Positions 1-7,907 of a stretch of DNA of 64,000 bases are shown here, piece after piece; the stretch's first letter is position 1; each line of letters opens with the position of its first letter. Location of the stretch: the NCBI RefSeq assembly GCF_017569185.1, contig NZ_CP071869.1, forward strand, positions 1,054,001-1,118,000. The letters run 5' to 3'. The notes under the pieces were generated by a model. That model was not told the origin of the DNA and searched no databases. It saw nothing but the letters and a program-made list of their open reading frames with translations. Both the position numbers and the translations under genes were made by a program. The DNA comes from Polaribacter cellanae. Its GTDB lineage: Bacteria > Bacteroidota > Bacteroidia > Flavobacteriales > Flavobacteriaceae.

Positions 1-2
1 CA

Positions 3-122
3 ATTTTAGGAGAAGAAAATCAAGATAAAAAAGTATTTAGAGTACAATTGGCTAAGAAAGTAGCAGATACAATTAAGTCTGCATTTTCGTTGTTGGGGAT
101 TCAAGTTCCAGAGAGAATGTAG
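3..122 (+). CDS. C-terminal end of an unrecognised protein (partial)
   Basis: An open frame enters from the left edge and ends at the TAG at 120-122, giving 39 residues that finish in LLGIQVPERM. The stretch is charged and helical-looking, with an AKKVADTIKSAF segment, and has ordinary codon use for the window, so it is very likely the true end of a gene. The start lies outside the window and I do not recognise the family from this tail. It is separated from lpdA by a dispersed repeat, so the two are probably not tightly co-transcribed. Confidence 0.6.
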   Translation: MLGEENQDKKVFRVQLAKKVADTIKSAFSLLGIQVPERM

Positions 123-184
123 AAAATAAGTCAACAGTTGCAATATGCAGTTGGCAGTAAGGACAAAAGTTAGTAAATTAGCAA

Positions 185-271
185 GCGTTAAGGATTGAAC
201 GATTTGTTTGAGCTCTTTTTTATTCTTTTTTGAATAAAAAAAGCGAGTAGAGAAAGCCTGTTAAAACGCCC
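185..271 (-). repeat. Dispersed GGGCGTT-type intergenic element, copy 1
   Basis: Read on the minus strand this stretch begins GGGCGTTTTAACAGGCTTT, continues CTCTACTCGC, passes an A/T-rich middle and ends CAATCCTTAACGC. The same start is found inverted at 10403, and the same start and end layout recurs at 15560, 24055 and 24885. It has no coding potential. Confidence 0.75.
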
Positions 272-352
272 AAATAAATATTGAAAAATTAAATAATTAA
301 AAGATTGAAATTGTATTGAATCTTTTAATTTTAAATCTTTAAATAAAGAAAA

Positions 353-1741
353 ATGAAATACGACATCATTATTATCGGAAGTGGACCTGGAGGTTACGTA
401 ACTGGAATTAGAGCAAGTCAATTAGGCTTTAAAGTTGCAATTGTAGAAAAGGAATCTTTAGGTGGAATTTGCTTAAATTGGGGGTGTATTCCAACAAAAG
501 CTTTGTTAAAATCGGCACAAGTGTACGATTATTTAAAACATGTAGATGAATATGGTTTAAAAGCAGAAGCAATTGATAAAGATTTTGATGCTGTAATTAA
601 AAGAAGTCGTGGTGTTGCAGATGGAATGAGCAAAGGTGTTGCTTTTTTAATGAAGAAAAACAAAATCGACATTATTAACGGTTTTGGAAAAATTAAAACA
701 GGAAAAAAAGTAGATGTTACTGCTGAAGATGGAAAAGTAACAGAATATAGCGCAGACAATATTATTATTGCAACTGGTGCTCGTTCTAGAGAATTACCAA
801 ACTTACCTCAAGATGGTAAAAAAGTAATTGGATACAGACAAGCAATGACATTGCCAAGCCAACCAAAATCTATGATTGTTGTAGGTTCTGGTGCAATTGG
901 TGTTGAGTTTGCGCATTTTTACAATGCTATGGGAACTGAGGTTACCATTGTAGAATACATGCCAAATGTAGTACCTGTAGAAGATATTGATATCTCTAAA
1001 CAATTTGAGCGCTCCATTAAAAAAGCAGGAATTAAAGTAATGACAAATTCTTCAGTAGAATCTGTAGATACTTCTGGTGAAGGCGTTGTTGCAACTGTAA
1101 AAACTAAAAAAGGTGAGGAAACTTTAAAAGCAGATATTTTATTATCGGCAGTTGGAATTAAATCGAATATAGAAAATATTGGTTTAGAAGATGTTGGAAT
1201 TATTACTGACAGAGATAAAATTTTGGTAAACGATTATTACCAAACAAATATTCCTGGCTATTATGCAATTGGAGATGTGGTTCCTGGGCAAGCCTTGGCA
1301 CACGTTGCTTCTGCTGAAGGAATTACTTGTGTAGAGAAATTAGCAGGTTTACATACAGAAGCAATTGATTATGGAAACGTTCCTGGTTGTACTTATGCAA
1401 CTCCAGAAATTGCATCTGTTGGTATGACAGAAGCAAAAGCAAAAGAGGCTGGTTACGATTTAAAAGTTGGTAAATTCCCATTTTCTGCTTCTGGAAAAGC
1501 AAAAGCGGCTGGAACTCCAGACGGTTTTGTAAAAGTTATTTTTGATGCAAAATATGGTGAGTGGTTAGGTTGCCACATGATTGGTGCTGGTGTTACAGAT
1601 ATGATTGCAGAAGCCGTTTTAGGACGTAAGTTAGAAACTACTGGGCATGAAGTGTTAAAGACAATTCACCCACACCCAACTATGAGTGAAGCTGTAATGG
1701 AAGCTGTTGCAGATGCTTATGATGAAGTGATTCATTTGTAG
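353..1741 (+). CDS. lpdA: Dihydrolipoyl dehydrogenase
   Basis: Cytoplasmic FAD-dependent E3 subunit that reoxidises dihydrolipoamide with NAD+ in 2-oxo-acid dehydrogenase complexes and the glycine cleavage system. The 462-residue length is normal for the family. An N-terminal FAD-binding GSGPGGY (about residues 9-15) is followed by the redox disulfide CLNWGC (C40 and C45), a second dinucleotide site GSGAIGVEFA near residue 180, the FAD motif YAIGDV, and the C-terminal HPHPTMSE that supplies catalytic His441 and Glu446 across the dimer. The ATG at 353 directly precedes the FAD motif. No E1 or E2 gene is adjacent, so the complex it serves cannot be told from context. It is followed by a GCAAAG-type repeat. 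Confidence 0.95.
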   Translation: MKYDIIIIGSGPGGYVTGIRASQLGFKVAIVEKESLGGICLNWGCIPTKALLKSAQVYDYLKHVDEYGLKAEAIDKDFDAVIKRSRGVADGMSKGVAFLMKKNKIDIINGFGKIKTGKKVDVTAEDGKVTEYSADNIIIATGARSRELPNLPQDGKKVIGYRQAMTLPSQPKSMIVVGSGAIGVEFAHFYNAMGTEVTIVEYMPNVVPVEDIDISKQFERSIKKAGIKVMTNSSVESVDTSGEGVVATVKTKKGEETLKADILLSAVGIKSNIENIGLEDVGIITDRDKILVNDYYQTNIPGYYAIGDVVPGQALAHVASAEGITCVEKLAGLHTEAIDYGNVPGCTYATPEIASVGMTEAKAKEAGYDLKVGKFPFSASGKAKAAGTPDGFVKVIFDAKYGEWLGCHMIGAGVTDMIAEAVLGRKLETTGHEVLKTIHPHPTMSEAVMEAVADAYDEVIHL

Positions 1742-1749
1742 TGTTTTAA

Positions 1750-1776
1750 ACGCAAAGACGCAAAGTTCGCAAAGGA
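1750..1776. repeat. ACGCAAAG-type intergenic repeat
   Basis: Three imperfect copies of an eight- to nine-base unit (ACGCAAAG, ACGCAAAGT, TCGCAAAGG) follow lpdA. This unit is a familiar intergenic repeat of Bacteroidetes and related genomes. A decayed inverted trace (CTTTGCGTCTCTACGAC) lies near 63636-63652. Confidence 0.7.
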
Positions 1777-1894
1777 TTTTTATTTTATATCTTTATTAAA
1801 ATATAAAAAACAGATTTTATAAAACGTTTTGTAAAAATTCTCACTAACTTTCTTAAAAAAGACTTTTCAACGATAAAATAGATACATTTGTCGA

Positions 1895-1925
1895 AAAACC
1901 GAAGTAATTTGCTTCGGTTTTTTTG
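1895..1925 (+). terminator. Rho-independent terminator upstream of the LysM gene
   Basis: AAAACCGAAG at 1895-1904 pairs with CTTCGGTTTT at 1912-1921 around a short loop, followed by a T tract. It would end transcripts coming from lpdA. A TACATTTG sequence at 1883-1890 fits the flavobacterial -7 box TAnnTTTG, so a promoter for the LysM gene may overlap the hairpin. The hairpin plus the following GTATCTTTAAAT recurs after the LysM gene. Confidence 0.75.
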
Positions 1926-1971
1926 TATCTTTAAATTATTATAATAACAATCCAAAAAAAAAAGAATTAAA

Positions 1972-2346
1972 ATGAGAACAAAATATCGAAGTGTTTTAGA
2001 TTTAGGAGAACAGTTAAATATTAAAGATGGTGATGTAAAAGAAGAAAACGGACAATTAAAAGTTTGGGGATTTGCAAAAACACCTTATGAGAAAGACTTA
2101 ATTTGGGACGAAATTAAAAAAATTGGTGGAGAAAACCCAACTGATATTATGGCAGATATAAAAATAGAAGACGATTCTATTTACGCAAGACATACTGTAG
2201 AAAAAGGAGAAACTTTAGGAAAAATTGCAAAAAAATATTATGGAAAAGCTTCTAAATATACCGAAATATTTAAAGCCAATGGAAACATCTTAAAAAACCC
2301 AGATGTTATTCATCCAGGACAGGAATTAGTAATTCCTAACTTGTAG
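1972..2346 (+). CDS. LysM-domain protein, YgaU/Kbp-like
   Basis: A 124-residue protein without a signal peptide. The first half (about 1-65) looks like a small BON-like alpha/beta domain. The C-terminal part, from HTVEKGETLGKIAKKYYG to IHPGQELVIPNL (about 74-124), is a clear LysM module. The order BON then LysM and the size match the YgaU/Kbp family, a cytoplasmic potassium-binding protein in E. coli, but a general glycan-binding role cannot be excluded. The gene stands alone between two almost identical terminators and is therefore probably monocistronic. Confidence 0.85.
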   Translation: MRTKYRSVLDLGEQLNIKDGDVKEENGQLKVWGFAKTPYEKDLIWDEIKKIGGENPTDIMADIKIEDDSIYARHTVEKGETLGKIAKKYYGKASKYTEIFKANGNILKNPDVIHPGQELVIPNL

Positions 2347-2368
2347 GAATTTACTTTTTTAGCATATG

Positions 2369-2398
2369 AAAACCGAAGCAAATTGTTTCGGTTTTTTT
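2369..2398. terminator. Terminator after the LysM gene, bidirectional
   Basis: AAAACCGAAG and TTTCGGTTTT form a stem around CAAATTG, with an A tract on the left and a T tract on the right. It sits between two convergent genes and can serve both. It shares a long match, from TTCGG through GTATCTTTAAAT, with the hairpin at 1895. Confidence 0.8.
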
Positions 2399-2404
2399 GT
2401 ATCT

Positions 2405-3913
2405 TTAAATAAGCGATTTTTGCAATCCCTTCTCAATGTTTTTCCAAAAGTAATTCCAAAACGATTTTGTTTGGTCTCTTTCTAATTTTTCTACTTTAGT
2501 TTTTACCATTCCCTGTTTAGAAGTATCTTTTACAAAAAGATTCGCTAACCAGCTTAAAAACTTCTTTTTATTCTTTTGCTTATCTAAAATCTTAATATTA
2601 AAATTTTTAAAATCAATATTTAATTTTCCGTTGGAAACGGAATTATTTCCTTCAAAATCGAAAAACATCTCATTAATATAACCATCCATTTTTACGTTAT
2701 AAGCAGGTAAAATAAAAGAACTCATATTTTTAGAATTCACATGAAACAAACTTCCTGAAATTCTAAAATCATCGTTTTTATTGTTGATATCGAAACTCCA
2801 TCTTATTTTTAAAGCTGAGTCGGTCATGAACTTCGATTGAATATCTACAACTGTAAATTTTTCTGTTTTGTACTCACTGTTATTTATATTTTTTATTTGA
2901 GCATTCAATTCATCAAAAACTAAAATTCCTGGTTTGTGGTTTTTCTTTGTTTGCTCTTCATAAATTAATTTAGAGTCTTTAATATCTAAACTTTTTACAT
3001 CAATTTTAAAAGGTAAATCACGTAAACTTTTACTGTACAAAGGCTTGAACTTTTTGGAAGCTTCTAAAACTGAAGCATTCAAATACAAATCGAAAAAAAC
3101 ATTGTCTACCAAAATATGATTTGCCGAAAAAGATAAATTGGGCTCCTCTTCTATTTTAATATCAGAAATTTTAATTTGCTTTGCAACCAAGTCTAACAAC
3201 TCCTTTTCGTAAGGGAGATGATAAATATAATTTTTTCTAGATTTTAAAGGTACAATTTGTAAGCTATCGATAACAATATCATTATTTTTAAATTCGAATT
3301 TCTTAAACTTTATTGCTTGAACTTCGGATGTTTTTTTCTCGAAATTGTCTATTTCCACAAAAAGATTATCGTAAGAGAAAGGGATTTTTTTATGGCTGTT
3401 TGCAGATAAATCAAAATCGCTAATTTCTATATTAATATTTGCCATTTTTATGGGATAAGACGCTGCATCCACAACAGAAACATTCAAATTATTTACAATT
3501 ATTGATTCTATAAAAATCTCTTCCTTTTTATGTTGAAGTGTATCTTTTTTTGAAATTGGTTTTGAAGTTTTTTTGGGTAATTTCCCTTCAATTGAAGAGG
3601 TGCTGACTTTAACTTCTCCAATTGAAATTTTATCATTTATTAAAAAGGAATAATAGGAAAAGTCGCTTACAGAAATCGTATTTGACTGAAATTTTAAACT
3701 ATCTTTAGAAAGTTCTACATTATTAATAGCTACATTTCCGAATAAAACATTTACAGAAATATCTCCAGAATATTCAAAGCCTTTTTCTGTTATTTTTTGT
3801 TGAAGAACTTCATCAATTTTATTTTTTGCATAAAAATTCAATCCAAATAAAACAATCGCTATAATTGAAATTACAACTAAAAATTTCTTGTAAAATAACT
3901 TTGTTATCTTCAT
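2405..3913 (-). CDS. AsmA/DUF748-like membrane-anchored protein
   Basis: A 502-residue protein with one N-terminal membrane anchor (about residues 10-28, KFLVVISIIAIVLFGLNFY) and a long beta-rich remainder with many short hydrophobic/charged alternations. The anchor followed by a segment like KIDEVLQQKITEKGFEYSGDISVNVLFGNVAINNVEL resembles the start of AsmA/DUF748 proteins. These span the periplasm and are thought to affect outer-membrane lipid transport or assembly. No catalytic motif is seen and the assignment rests on architecture. It is transcribed alone, divergently from the small membrane gene at 4025. Confidence 0.6.
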   Translation of the reverse strand: MKITKLFYKKFLVVISIIAIVLFGLNFYAKNKIDEVLQQKITEKGFEYSGDISVNVLFGNVAINNVELSKDSLKFQSNTISVSDFSYYSFLINDKISIGEVKVSTSSIEGKLPKKTSKPISKKDTLQHKKEEIFIESIIVNNLNVSVVDAASYPIKMANINIEISDFDLSANSHKKIPFSYDNLFVEIDNFEKKTSEVQAIKFKKFEFKNNDIVIDSLQIVPLKSRKNYIYHLPYEKELLDLVAKQIKISDIKIEEEPNLSFSANHILVDNVFFDLYLNASVLEASKKFKPLYSKSLRDLPFKIDVKSLDIKDSKLIYEEQTKKNHKPGILVFDELNAQIKNINNSEYKTEKFTVVDIQSKFMTDSALKIRWSFDINNKNDDFRISGSLFHVNSKNMSSFILPAYNVKMDGYINEMFFDFEGNNSVSNGKLNIDFKNFNIKILDKQKNKKKFLSWLANLFVKDTSKQGMVKTKVEKLERDQTKSFWNYFWKNIEKGLQKSLI

Positions 3914-4024
3914 AAAAACTGCAATTATTTCGCTCTTTAATTTAGAAAATGAAGATACAGAAATAAATAATTATTTTTAGATTAAAGTTTAAAAAACAGT
4001 ATTTTTACCTTGTATAATTAAATT

Positions 4025-4327
4025 ATGAATTCAAAAGAATATTATAAAACAAAAAACGAAAAGTTTATAAGCTATTGGAAGATAAAAAGAGAAAAACGAC
4101 TTAAATTCTCGTTTCTTCAAACTATTTATTTTGTGCTACCTTTTTGTATAATTATGGAATTATTTGAAATATCAGATGGAAATAAAGGTTTCCTAACTCT
4201 TAAATTTCTAGTGATATTTGTTATTCTGTTTATTATTTATTTTTTATTCACCTATTATTTTACCTATAAAAATCAAGAAAGAAGATTTCAAAATATAATA
4301 AAACAGCCTCAAAATTTTGATCACTAA
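4025..4327 (+). CDS. Small two-TM membrane protein, unknown
   Basis: A 100-residue protein with two hydrophobic segments (about 33-47 and 58-80) and charged ends, consistent with a helical hairpin in the inner membrane. The family is not recognised. The stop codon overlaps the TTG start of the next membrane protein, so the pair is probably translationally coupled and works together. Confidence 0.7.
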   Translation: MNSKEYYKTKNEKFISYWKIKREKRLKFSFLQTIYFVLPFCIIMELFEISDGNKGFLTLKFLVIFVILFIIYFLFTYYFTYKNQERRFQNIIKQPQNFDH

Positions 4328-4919
4328 CAAAAAACAATTTTCCATAGAAATTCTAAAAGCGCTTATAAAATTGATTTTTGCTGGGGTTTTAATTGGTTTA
4401 TTAAAACAATATGATGCAATTATTGCAGGGATTTTAATTCTAAAAATTATTCATAATATTTACAAAGAGATTATAAAACCAAAAACGAATAAGAATTGGT
4501 TGTTATTGGTAGGAATGTTATTAACTGGTTTTGGAGGAATTGTTGGTGAAACTTGGGGTGTAAACAATGGTTATTGGGAATATCATAAAGTTACAAGAGA
4601 ACTGCCTTTATGGTTACCTTTTGCTTGGATGTTGGCTTTCCATTATTTATACAAATTAGAGCGAAATTTAATTCCTCTTTTGAAAAACCAAACTCAGAAA
4701 AATAAAATTATTTTGGCAATTATTTTGGCTTTAATTCTTCCTGCTTTTGGTGAAGTTATAACTATTTATTTAGGAGTTTGGACGTATTATTGGCCTTACC
4801 AACTTTTTGGAGTTCCTTTATATGCTTTTATTTGCTTAGTTTTTGTCCACATGTTAGTGTACACCATTTTACATTTTATTTGTAAAAAATATAAAATTAA
4901 TGATGTTGTTTTTAATTGA
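4317..4919 (+). CDS. Polytopic membrane protein with internal duplication, unknown
   Basis: About five or six membrane helices in 200 residues. The start is a TTG at 4317 inside the end of the upstream gene; the next in-frame Met (about residue 67) would delete two helices. The protein contains two similar halves: GE-x6-G-x-W-x-Y, then PL, then His, at residues 77-109 (G77, E78, G85, W87, Y89, P97, L98, H109) and again at 145-178 (G145, E146, G153, W155, Y157, P167, L168, H178). The family is not recognised. Conserved Glu and His inside membrane segments suggest a catalytic or ligand-binding site, but this is inference. Confidence 0.7.
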   Translation: MITNKKQFSIEILKALIKLIFAGVLIGLLKQYDAIIAGILILKIIHNIYKEIIKPKTNKNWLLLVGMLLTGFGGIVGETWGVNNGYWEYHKVTRELPLWLPFAWMLAFHYLYKLERNLIPLLKNQTQKNKIILAIILALILPAFGEVITIYLGVWTYYWPYQLFGVPLYAFICLVFVHMLVYTILHFICKKYKINDVVFN

Positions 4920-4923
4920 TTAT

Positions 4924-4979
4924 TTCACAGAGATTCACAGAAAAAAAAGACACAGATTTCACGGATTACACAGATTATT
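4924..4979. repeat. CACAGATTTCACGGATT-type intergenic repeat
   Basis: Several imperfect repeats of a CACAGATT-like unit (TTCACAGAGATTCACAG, then CACAGATTTCACGGATT, then ACACAGATTATT). The same unit forms an inverted pair at 5941-6084. Noncoding and probably a dispersed repeat. Confidence 0.7.
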
Positions 4980-5001
4980 ACCTGTTATTAATTCAGATGA
5001 T

Positions 5002-5048
5002 GACTGCCAACTGATAACTGCCAACTGAATACTGAATACTGCCTACTG
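5002..5048. repeat. Degenerate heptamer tract (NNNNCTG)n
   Basis: Consecutive seven-base units ending in ACTG (CCAACTG, ATAACTG, CCAACTG, AATACTG, AATACTG, CCTACTG). The last unit contains the rlmF stop codon. Similar tracts occur at 131-165, 16169-16198, 42700-42726 and 59561-59664. Confidence 0.7.
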
Positions 5049-5900
5049 AAACCTCCAACAAACTATCCTCGTTACTTTATTTCCTTGACTTAATGGAATT
5101 ACTTTAAACTCAATTACGCCCAATTTTTTGGATGATTTTTCTAAACTCTCTACATTTTCCTTTTTAGAAACCAAGCTTGTAAACCATTTACTTGACGTTT
5201 TGTATAAAGAACTTTCATATAAATAATTATGCAAAAATGCTTTTTCGCCTCCAACATACCATAATTCGTTGTTGTTTCCAGAGAAATTTCGAACAGCACT
5301 ATTTCCTAAATTTCTATTTTTACGCTTGTTTGCACCTTGTGCTTCTTCTGCAGATTTGTAAAAAGGCGGATTACACATGGTTGCCAAAAATGAGTCTTCA
5401 CCCTCAATAACTCCTTTTAAAATATTGTTTTCATCAAATTGCTGACGTAAAGTAATATTTTGCTCCAATTTATTATCGTCTATAATATCTTGTGCTGTGT
5501 CCAAAGAATCTAAATCGATATCTGTAGCCACGAAATTCCAATTATATTCTGCAACTCCTAAAAGCGGATAAATACAGGTTGCTCCTGTTCCAATATCTAA
5601 TATTTTTATGTTTTTTTCATCAGCAAGTAAATCTGCCAAATGATGTATGTAATCTAGTCGCCCAGGAATTGGCGGACATAAATTTTCGTCAGGAAAATCC
5701 CAAACAGAAATTTTATCAAAAGAAAACAGTAAACCTTTATTGAGTTCTTTTACAGCTTTTGGATTCGAAAAATCAATAGTTGTTGTTCCATATTTGTTTT
5801 CTGAAACAAATTCTTTTAAAGGTGGATTTACTTTTATTAATTCATTAAAATTATATCCTTTATTAAATTTATTTTTTGGGTGCAATCCTTTGTCTTTCAT
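5043..5900 (-). CDS. rlmF: 23S rRNA (adenine(1618)-N6)-methyltransferase
   Basis: SAM-dependent enzyme methylating A1618 of 23S rRNA. The 285 residues are slightly fewer than the roughly 308 of E. coli RlmF. The N-terminal KDKGLHPKNKFNKGYNF is typical of the family. The SAM-binding strand is KILDIGTGATCIYPLLG (about 98-114) and the N6-adenine catalytic motif NPPF appears in TMCNPPFYKSAEEA. The stop codon is supplied by a heptamer repeat tract. It is followed on the plus strand, after another repeat, by the start of the bshC region, and appears to be transcribed alone. Confidence 0.9.
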   Translation of the reverse strand: MKDKGLHPKNKFNKGYNFNELIKVNPPLKEFVSENKYGTTTIDFSNPKAVKELNKGLLFSFDKISVWDFPDENLCPPIPGRLDYIHHLADLLADEKNIKILDIGTGATCIYPLLGVAEYNWNFVATDIDLDSLDTAQDIIDDNKLEQNITLRQQFDENNILKGVIEGEDSFLATMCNPPFYKSAEEAQGANKRKNRNLGNSAVRNFSGNNNELWYVGGEKAFLHNYLYESSLYKTSSKWFTSLVSKKENVESLEKSSKKLGVIEFKVIPLSQGNKVTRIVCWRFQ

Positions 5901-5940
5901 GTTTGTTGATTGTAATGATGATGATTAGTGATAAAAAAGT

Positions 5941-6084
5941 AACACAGATTTCACTGATTTTCATTGATAAAATAGATATGCTTTTAAATTTAATTTTATA
6001 AAACATAAAAGTTCGTGCTAATTCGTGAAATTCGTATCTTATTTTTACCACAAACATCTGTGAAAATCCGTGAAATCTGTGTCT
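5941..6084. repeat. Long inverted repeat of the CACAGATTTCAC family
   Basis: The left arm (ACACAGATTTCACTGATTTTCA, from 5943) and the right arm (TGAAAATCCGTGAAATCTGTGT, to 6082) are near-perfect complements, with GTTCGTGCTAATTCGTGAAATTC between them. It fills the gap between rlmF and bshC, which are both on the minus strand, and could fold as a large hairpin in RNA. Confidence 0.75.
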
Positions 6085-6090
6085 AAAAAA

Positions 6091-7704
6091 TTAAATCTCT
6101 AAAATCGTAAACTCTAATTTTAAAGGTTTTAACGATTTCTTTAAAGCATCGATAAAATCTTCACCATATTCTAAATAATATTCAGAAAAATTACGTTGTC
6201 TTTCTTCTAAACTTTGGTTTGGTAAAATTTGGTTTTGCAATGCTGTAATTCTTTTTACCAAATCGTTTTGTCTTCTTTTTTCTGCTTTTAACAAACGTTT
6301 TTCTAAATTTTGTAATCCTTTTATTTGTTTTACTTCTTGGGCTTTTACAGCACCAATAAAAGAAACATCTGTTTTTTCTGCGACTTGTTTTAATTCGGCA
6401 AACTGTTCTTCTAAATAATTTATTTTATCATTGAAACTAATCTTAATATCAGAATTTTCTACTACTTTTTTGGATAGTAATTTATGCTGATTCAAAAATA
6501 ACTCTTCATGAGAAATATTTAAATTATTTAATTTTTTTTGTTGTTTTGTAGAAATCACTTGTACAGAATTTCGCAACAATAAAATAGGAAAAGGAATAGT
6601 TACTTTCTTAAAATAGTTCTTTAACTCAAACCAATATGCCATTTCTCCTCCTCCTCCAATGTAACATAAGTTTGGTAAAATAACCTCTTGGTATAAGGGT
6701 CGCATAATTACGTTTGGCGAAAATGCTAAAGGATTTTTAGCTACTTCTTTTAAAATTTCATCTTTAGAAAAAGTGATTTCAGTATTGTTTACTTTGTAAA
6801 TTCCATCTTCAAAAACAATACGTTCACGAGAGCTTTCACTCAAATAAAACAAATTTATCTCCCTTGGATTTACTTGTATTTTATATTCCTTTTCTAATTT
6901 TGTAATCGTTTTAGAAACTTCGTTAAACGAAGTTTCATGCTCTAATTCGTCTTTTACAAACGGAATAAATAGTTCTTTTAAAGTTGTATCATCACCATCA
7001 ATAATTACCAAACCGTATTCTTTAAACAATTCGTTGGCAATAAAACGAGTGGCATCTGCTAAATTATTGTGTTCTAAATATCCTTTTTTAAAAAGTGCTT
7101 TTAATTGCTCTGCATTTTTAGAATTCCCTAATTGATTCGAAAAAACTTCAAAAACAGTTTCTAAACCTTCTGTGGAAAATCGCCCAACTGCGCCACCATC
7201 TTTTCTGTTCCACAATACTTTTTTTCCTTCGAAATTGAAGTAATTAATCTCGTCAAAATCATGGTCTTCTGTTGCCATCCAATAAATAGGAACGAAATTT
7301 TTATCTGTAAATTTTTCTGATAATTCTTCCGCTAAATTAATCGCAGAAATAATTTTATATAAGAAATACAAAGGACCTGTAAATAAATTTAATTGATGTC
7401 CTGTTGTTATCGTAAATGTATTTTGCTGTTTTAATAAGGCTATATTTTCTTTCGTTTTTTCTGAAACTGCATTGTCATTTAGAGCGGAGTCGAGAAATTT
7501 ATATTGATTTTCCAGTGCATTTACCAAGGTCAATCTCGATTGTAACCTGTAAGATTTTTGTTTTTCTTCGATCTGATTATGGAAACCTGTAATATCTGGA
7601 AAATTATTATAAAATGGTTTTATCGTTTCTTTTTGCTCTAAATAATCGAGCATTGTTTTAGAGAAAAAACCAGTGTTTTTAAAAGGAATTTGTGTTACTT
7701 TCAT
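6091..7704 (-). CDS. bshC: Bacillithiol biosynthesis cysteine-adding enzyme BshC
   Basis: Putative final enzyme of bacillithiol synthesis, adding cysteine to glucosaminyl-malate. The 537 residues and the whole layout match the family: N-terminal QIPFKNTGFFSKTMLDYL, a Rossmann core with TTGHQLNLFTGPLYFLYKIISAINLAEEL (about 97-125), the PIYWMATEDHDFDEIN motif, and IMRPLYQEVILPNLCYIGGGGEMAYW (about 330-355), followed by the C-terminal coiled coil (LEKRLLKAEKRRQNDLVKRITALQNQIL). Bacillithiol is the low-molecular-weight thiol of many Bacteroidetes. bshA and bshB are not in the window. Confidence 0.93.
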   Translation of the reverse strand: MKVTQIPFKNTGFFSKTMLDYLEQKETIKPFYNNFPDITGFHNQIEEKQKSYRLQSRLTLVNALENQYKFLDSALNDNAVSEKTKENIALLKQQNTFTITTGHQLNLFTGPLYFLYKIISAINLAEELSEKFTDKNFVPIYWMATEDHDFDEINYFNFEGKKVLWNRKDGGAVGRFSTEGLETVFEVFSNQLGNSKNAEQLKALFKKGYLEHNNLADATRFIANELFKEYGLVIIDGDDTTLKELFIPFVKDELEHETSFNEVSKTITKLEKEYKIQVNPREINLFYLSESSRERIVFEDGIYKVNNTEITFSKDEILKEVAKNPLAFSPNVIMRPLYQEVILPNLCYIGGGGEMAYWFELKNYFKKVTIPFPILLLRNSVQVISTKQQKKLNNLNISHEELFLNQHKLLSKKVVENSDIKISFNDKINYLEEQFAELKQVAEKTDVSFIGAVKAQEVKQIKGLQNLEKRLLKAEKRRQNDLVKRITALQNQILPNQSLEERQRNFSEYYLEYGEDFIDALKKSLKPLKLEFTILEI

Positions 7705-7907
7705 TATATAATAACACTTTTAAAGCAACAATTAATTTCTGATGTTAGGTGCATTTGGCTCATTTAATTTTTTATAAAAATACGAATATTTTATGCTTTG
7801 TCGGAACTTCATTTTCAATCTAACAAAGTTTTAACAACTAAAAAAAGAGTTTTAAAATATTAAAAAAAATAATCCTTACTTTTGGTTTTCTAATCCGTTA
7901 CTTACAC

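Noticed and set aside
188-421. 77-codon minus-strand ORF at the left
   Set aside because: It overlaps dispersed-element copy 1 and the lpdA start, and is Ser/Asn/Phe low-complexity.
5869-6057. 62-codon minus-strand ORF upstream of rlmF
   Set aside because: It consists of the CACAGATTTCAC inverted repeat and has no protein-like pattern.
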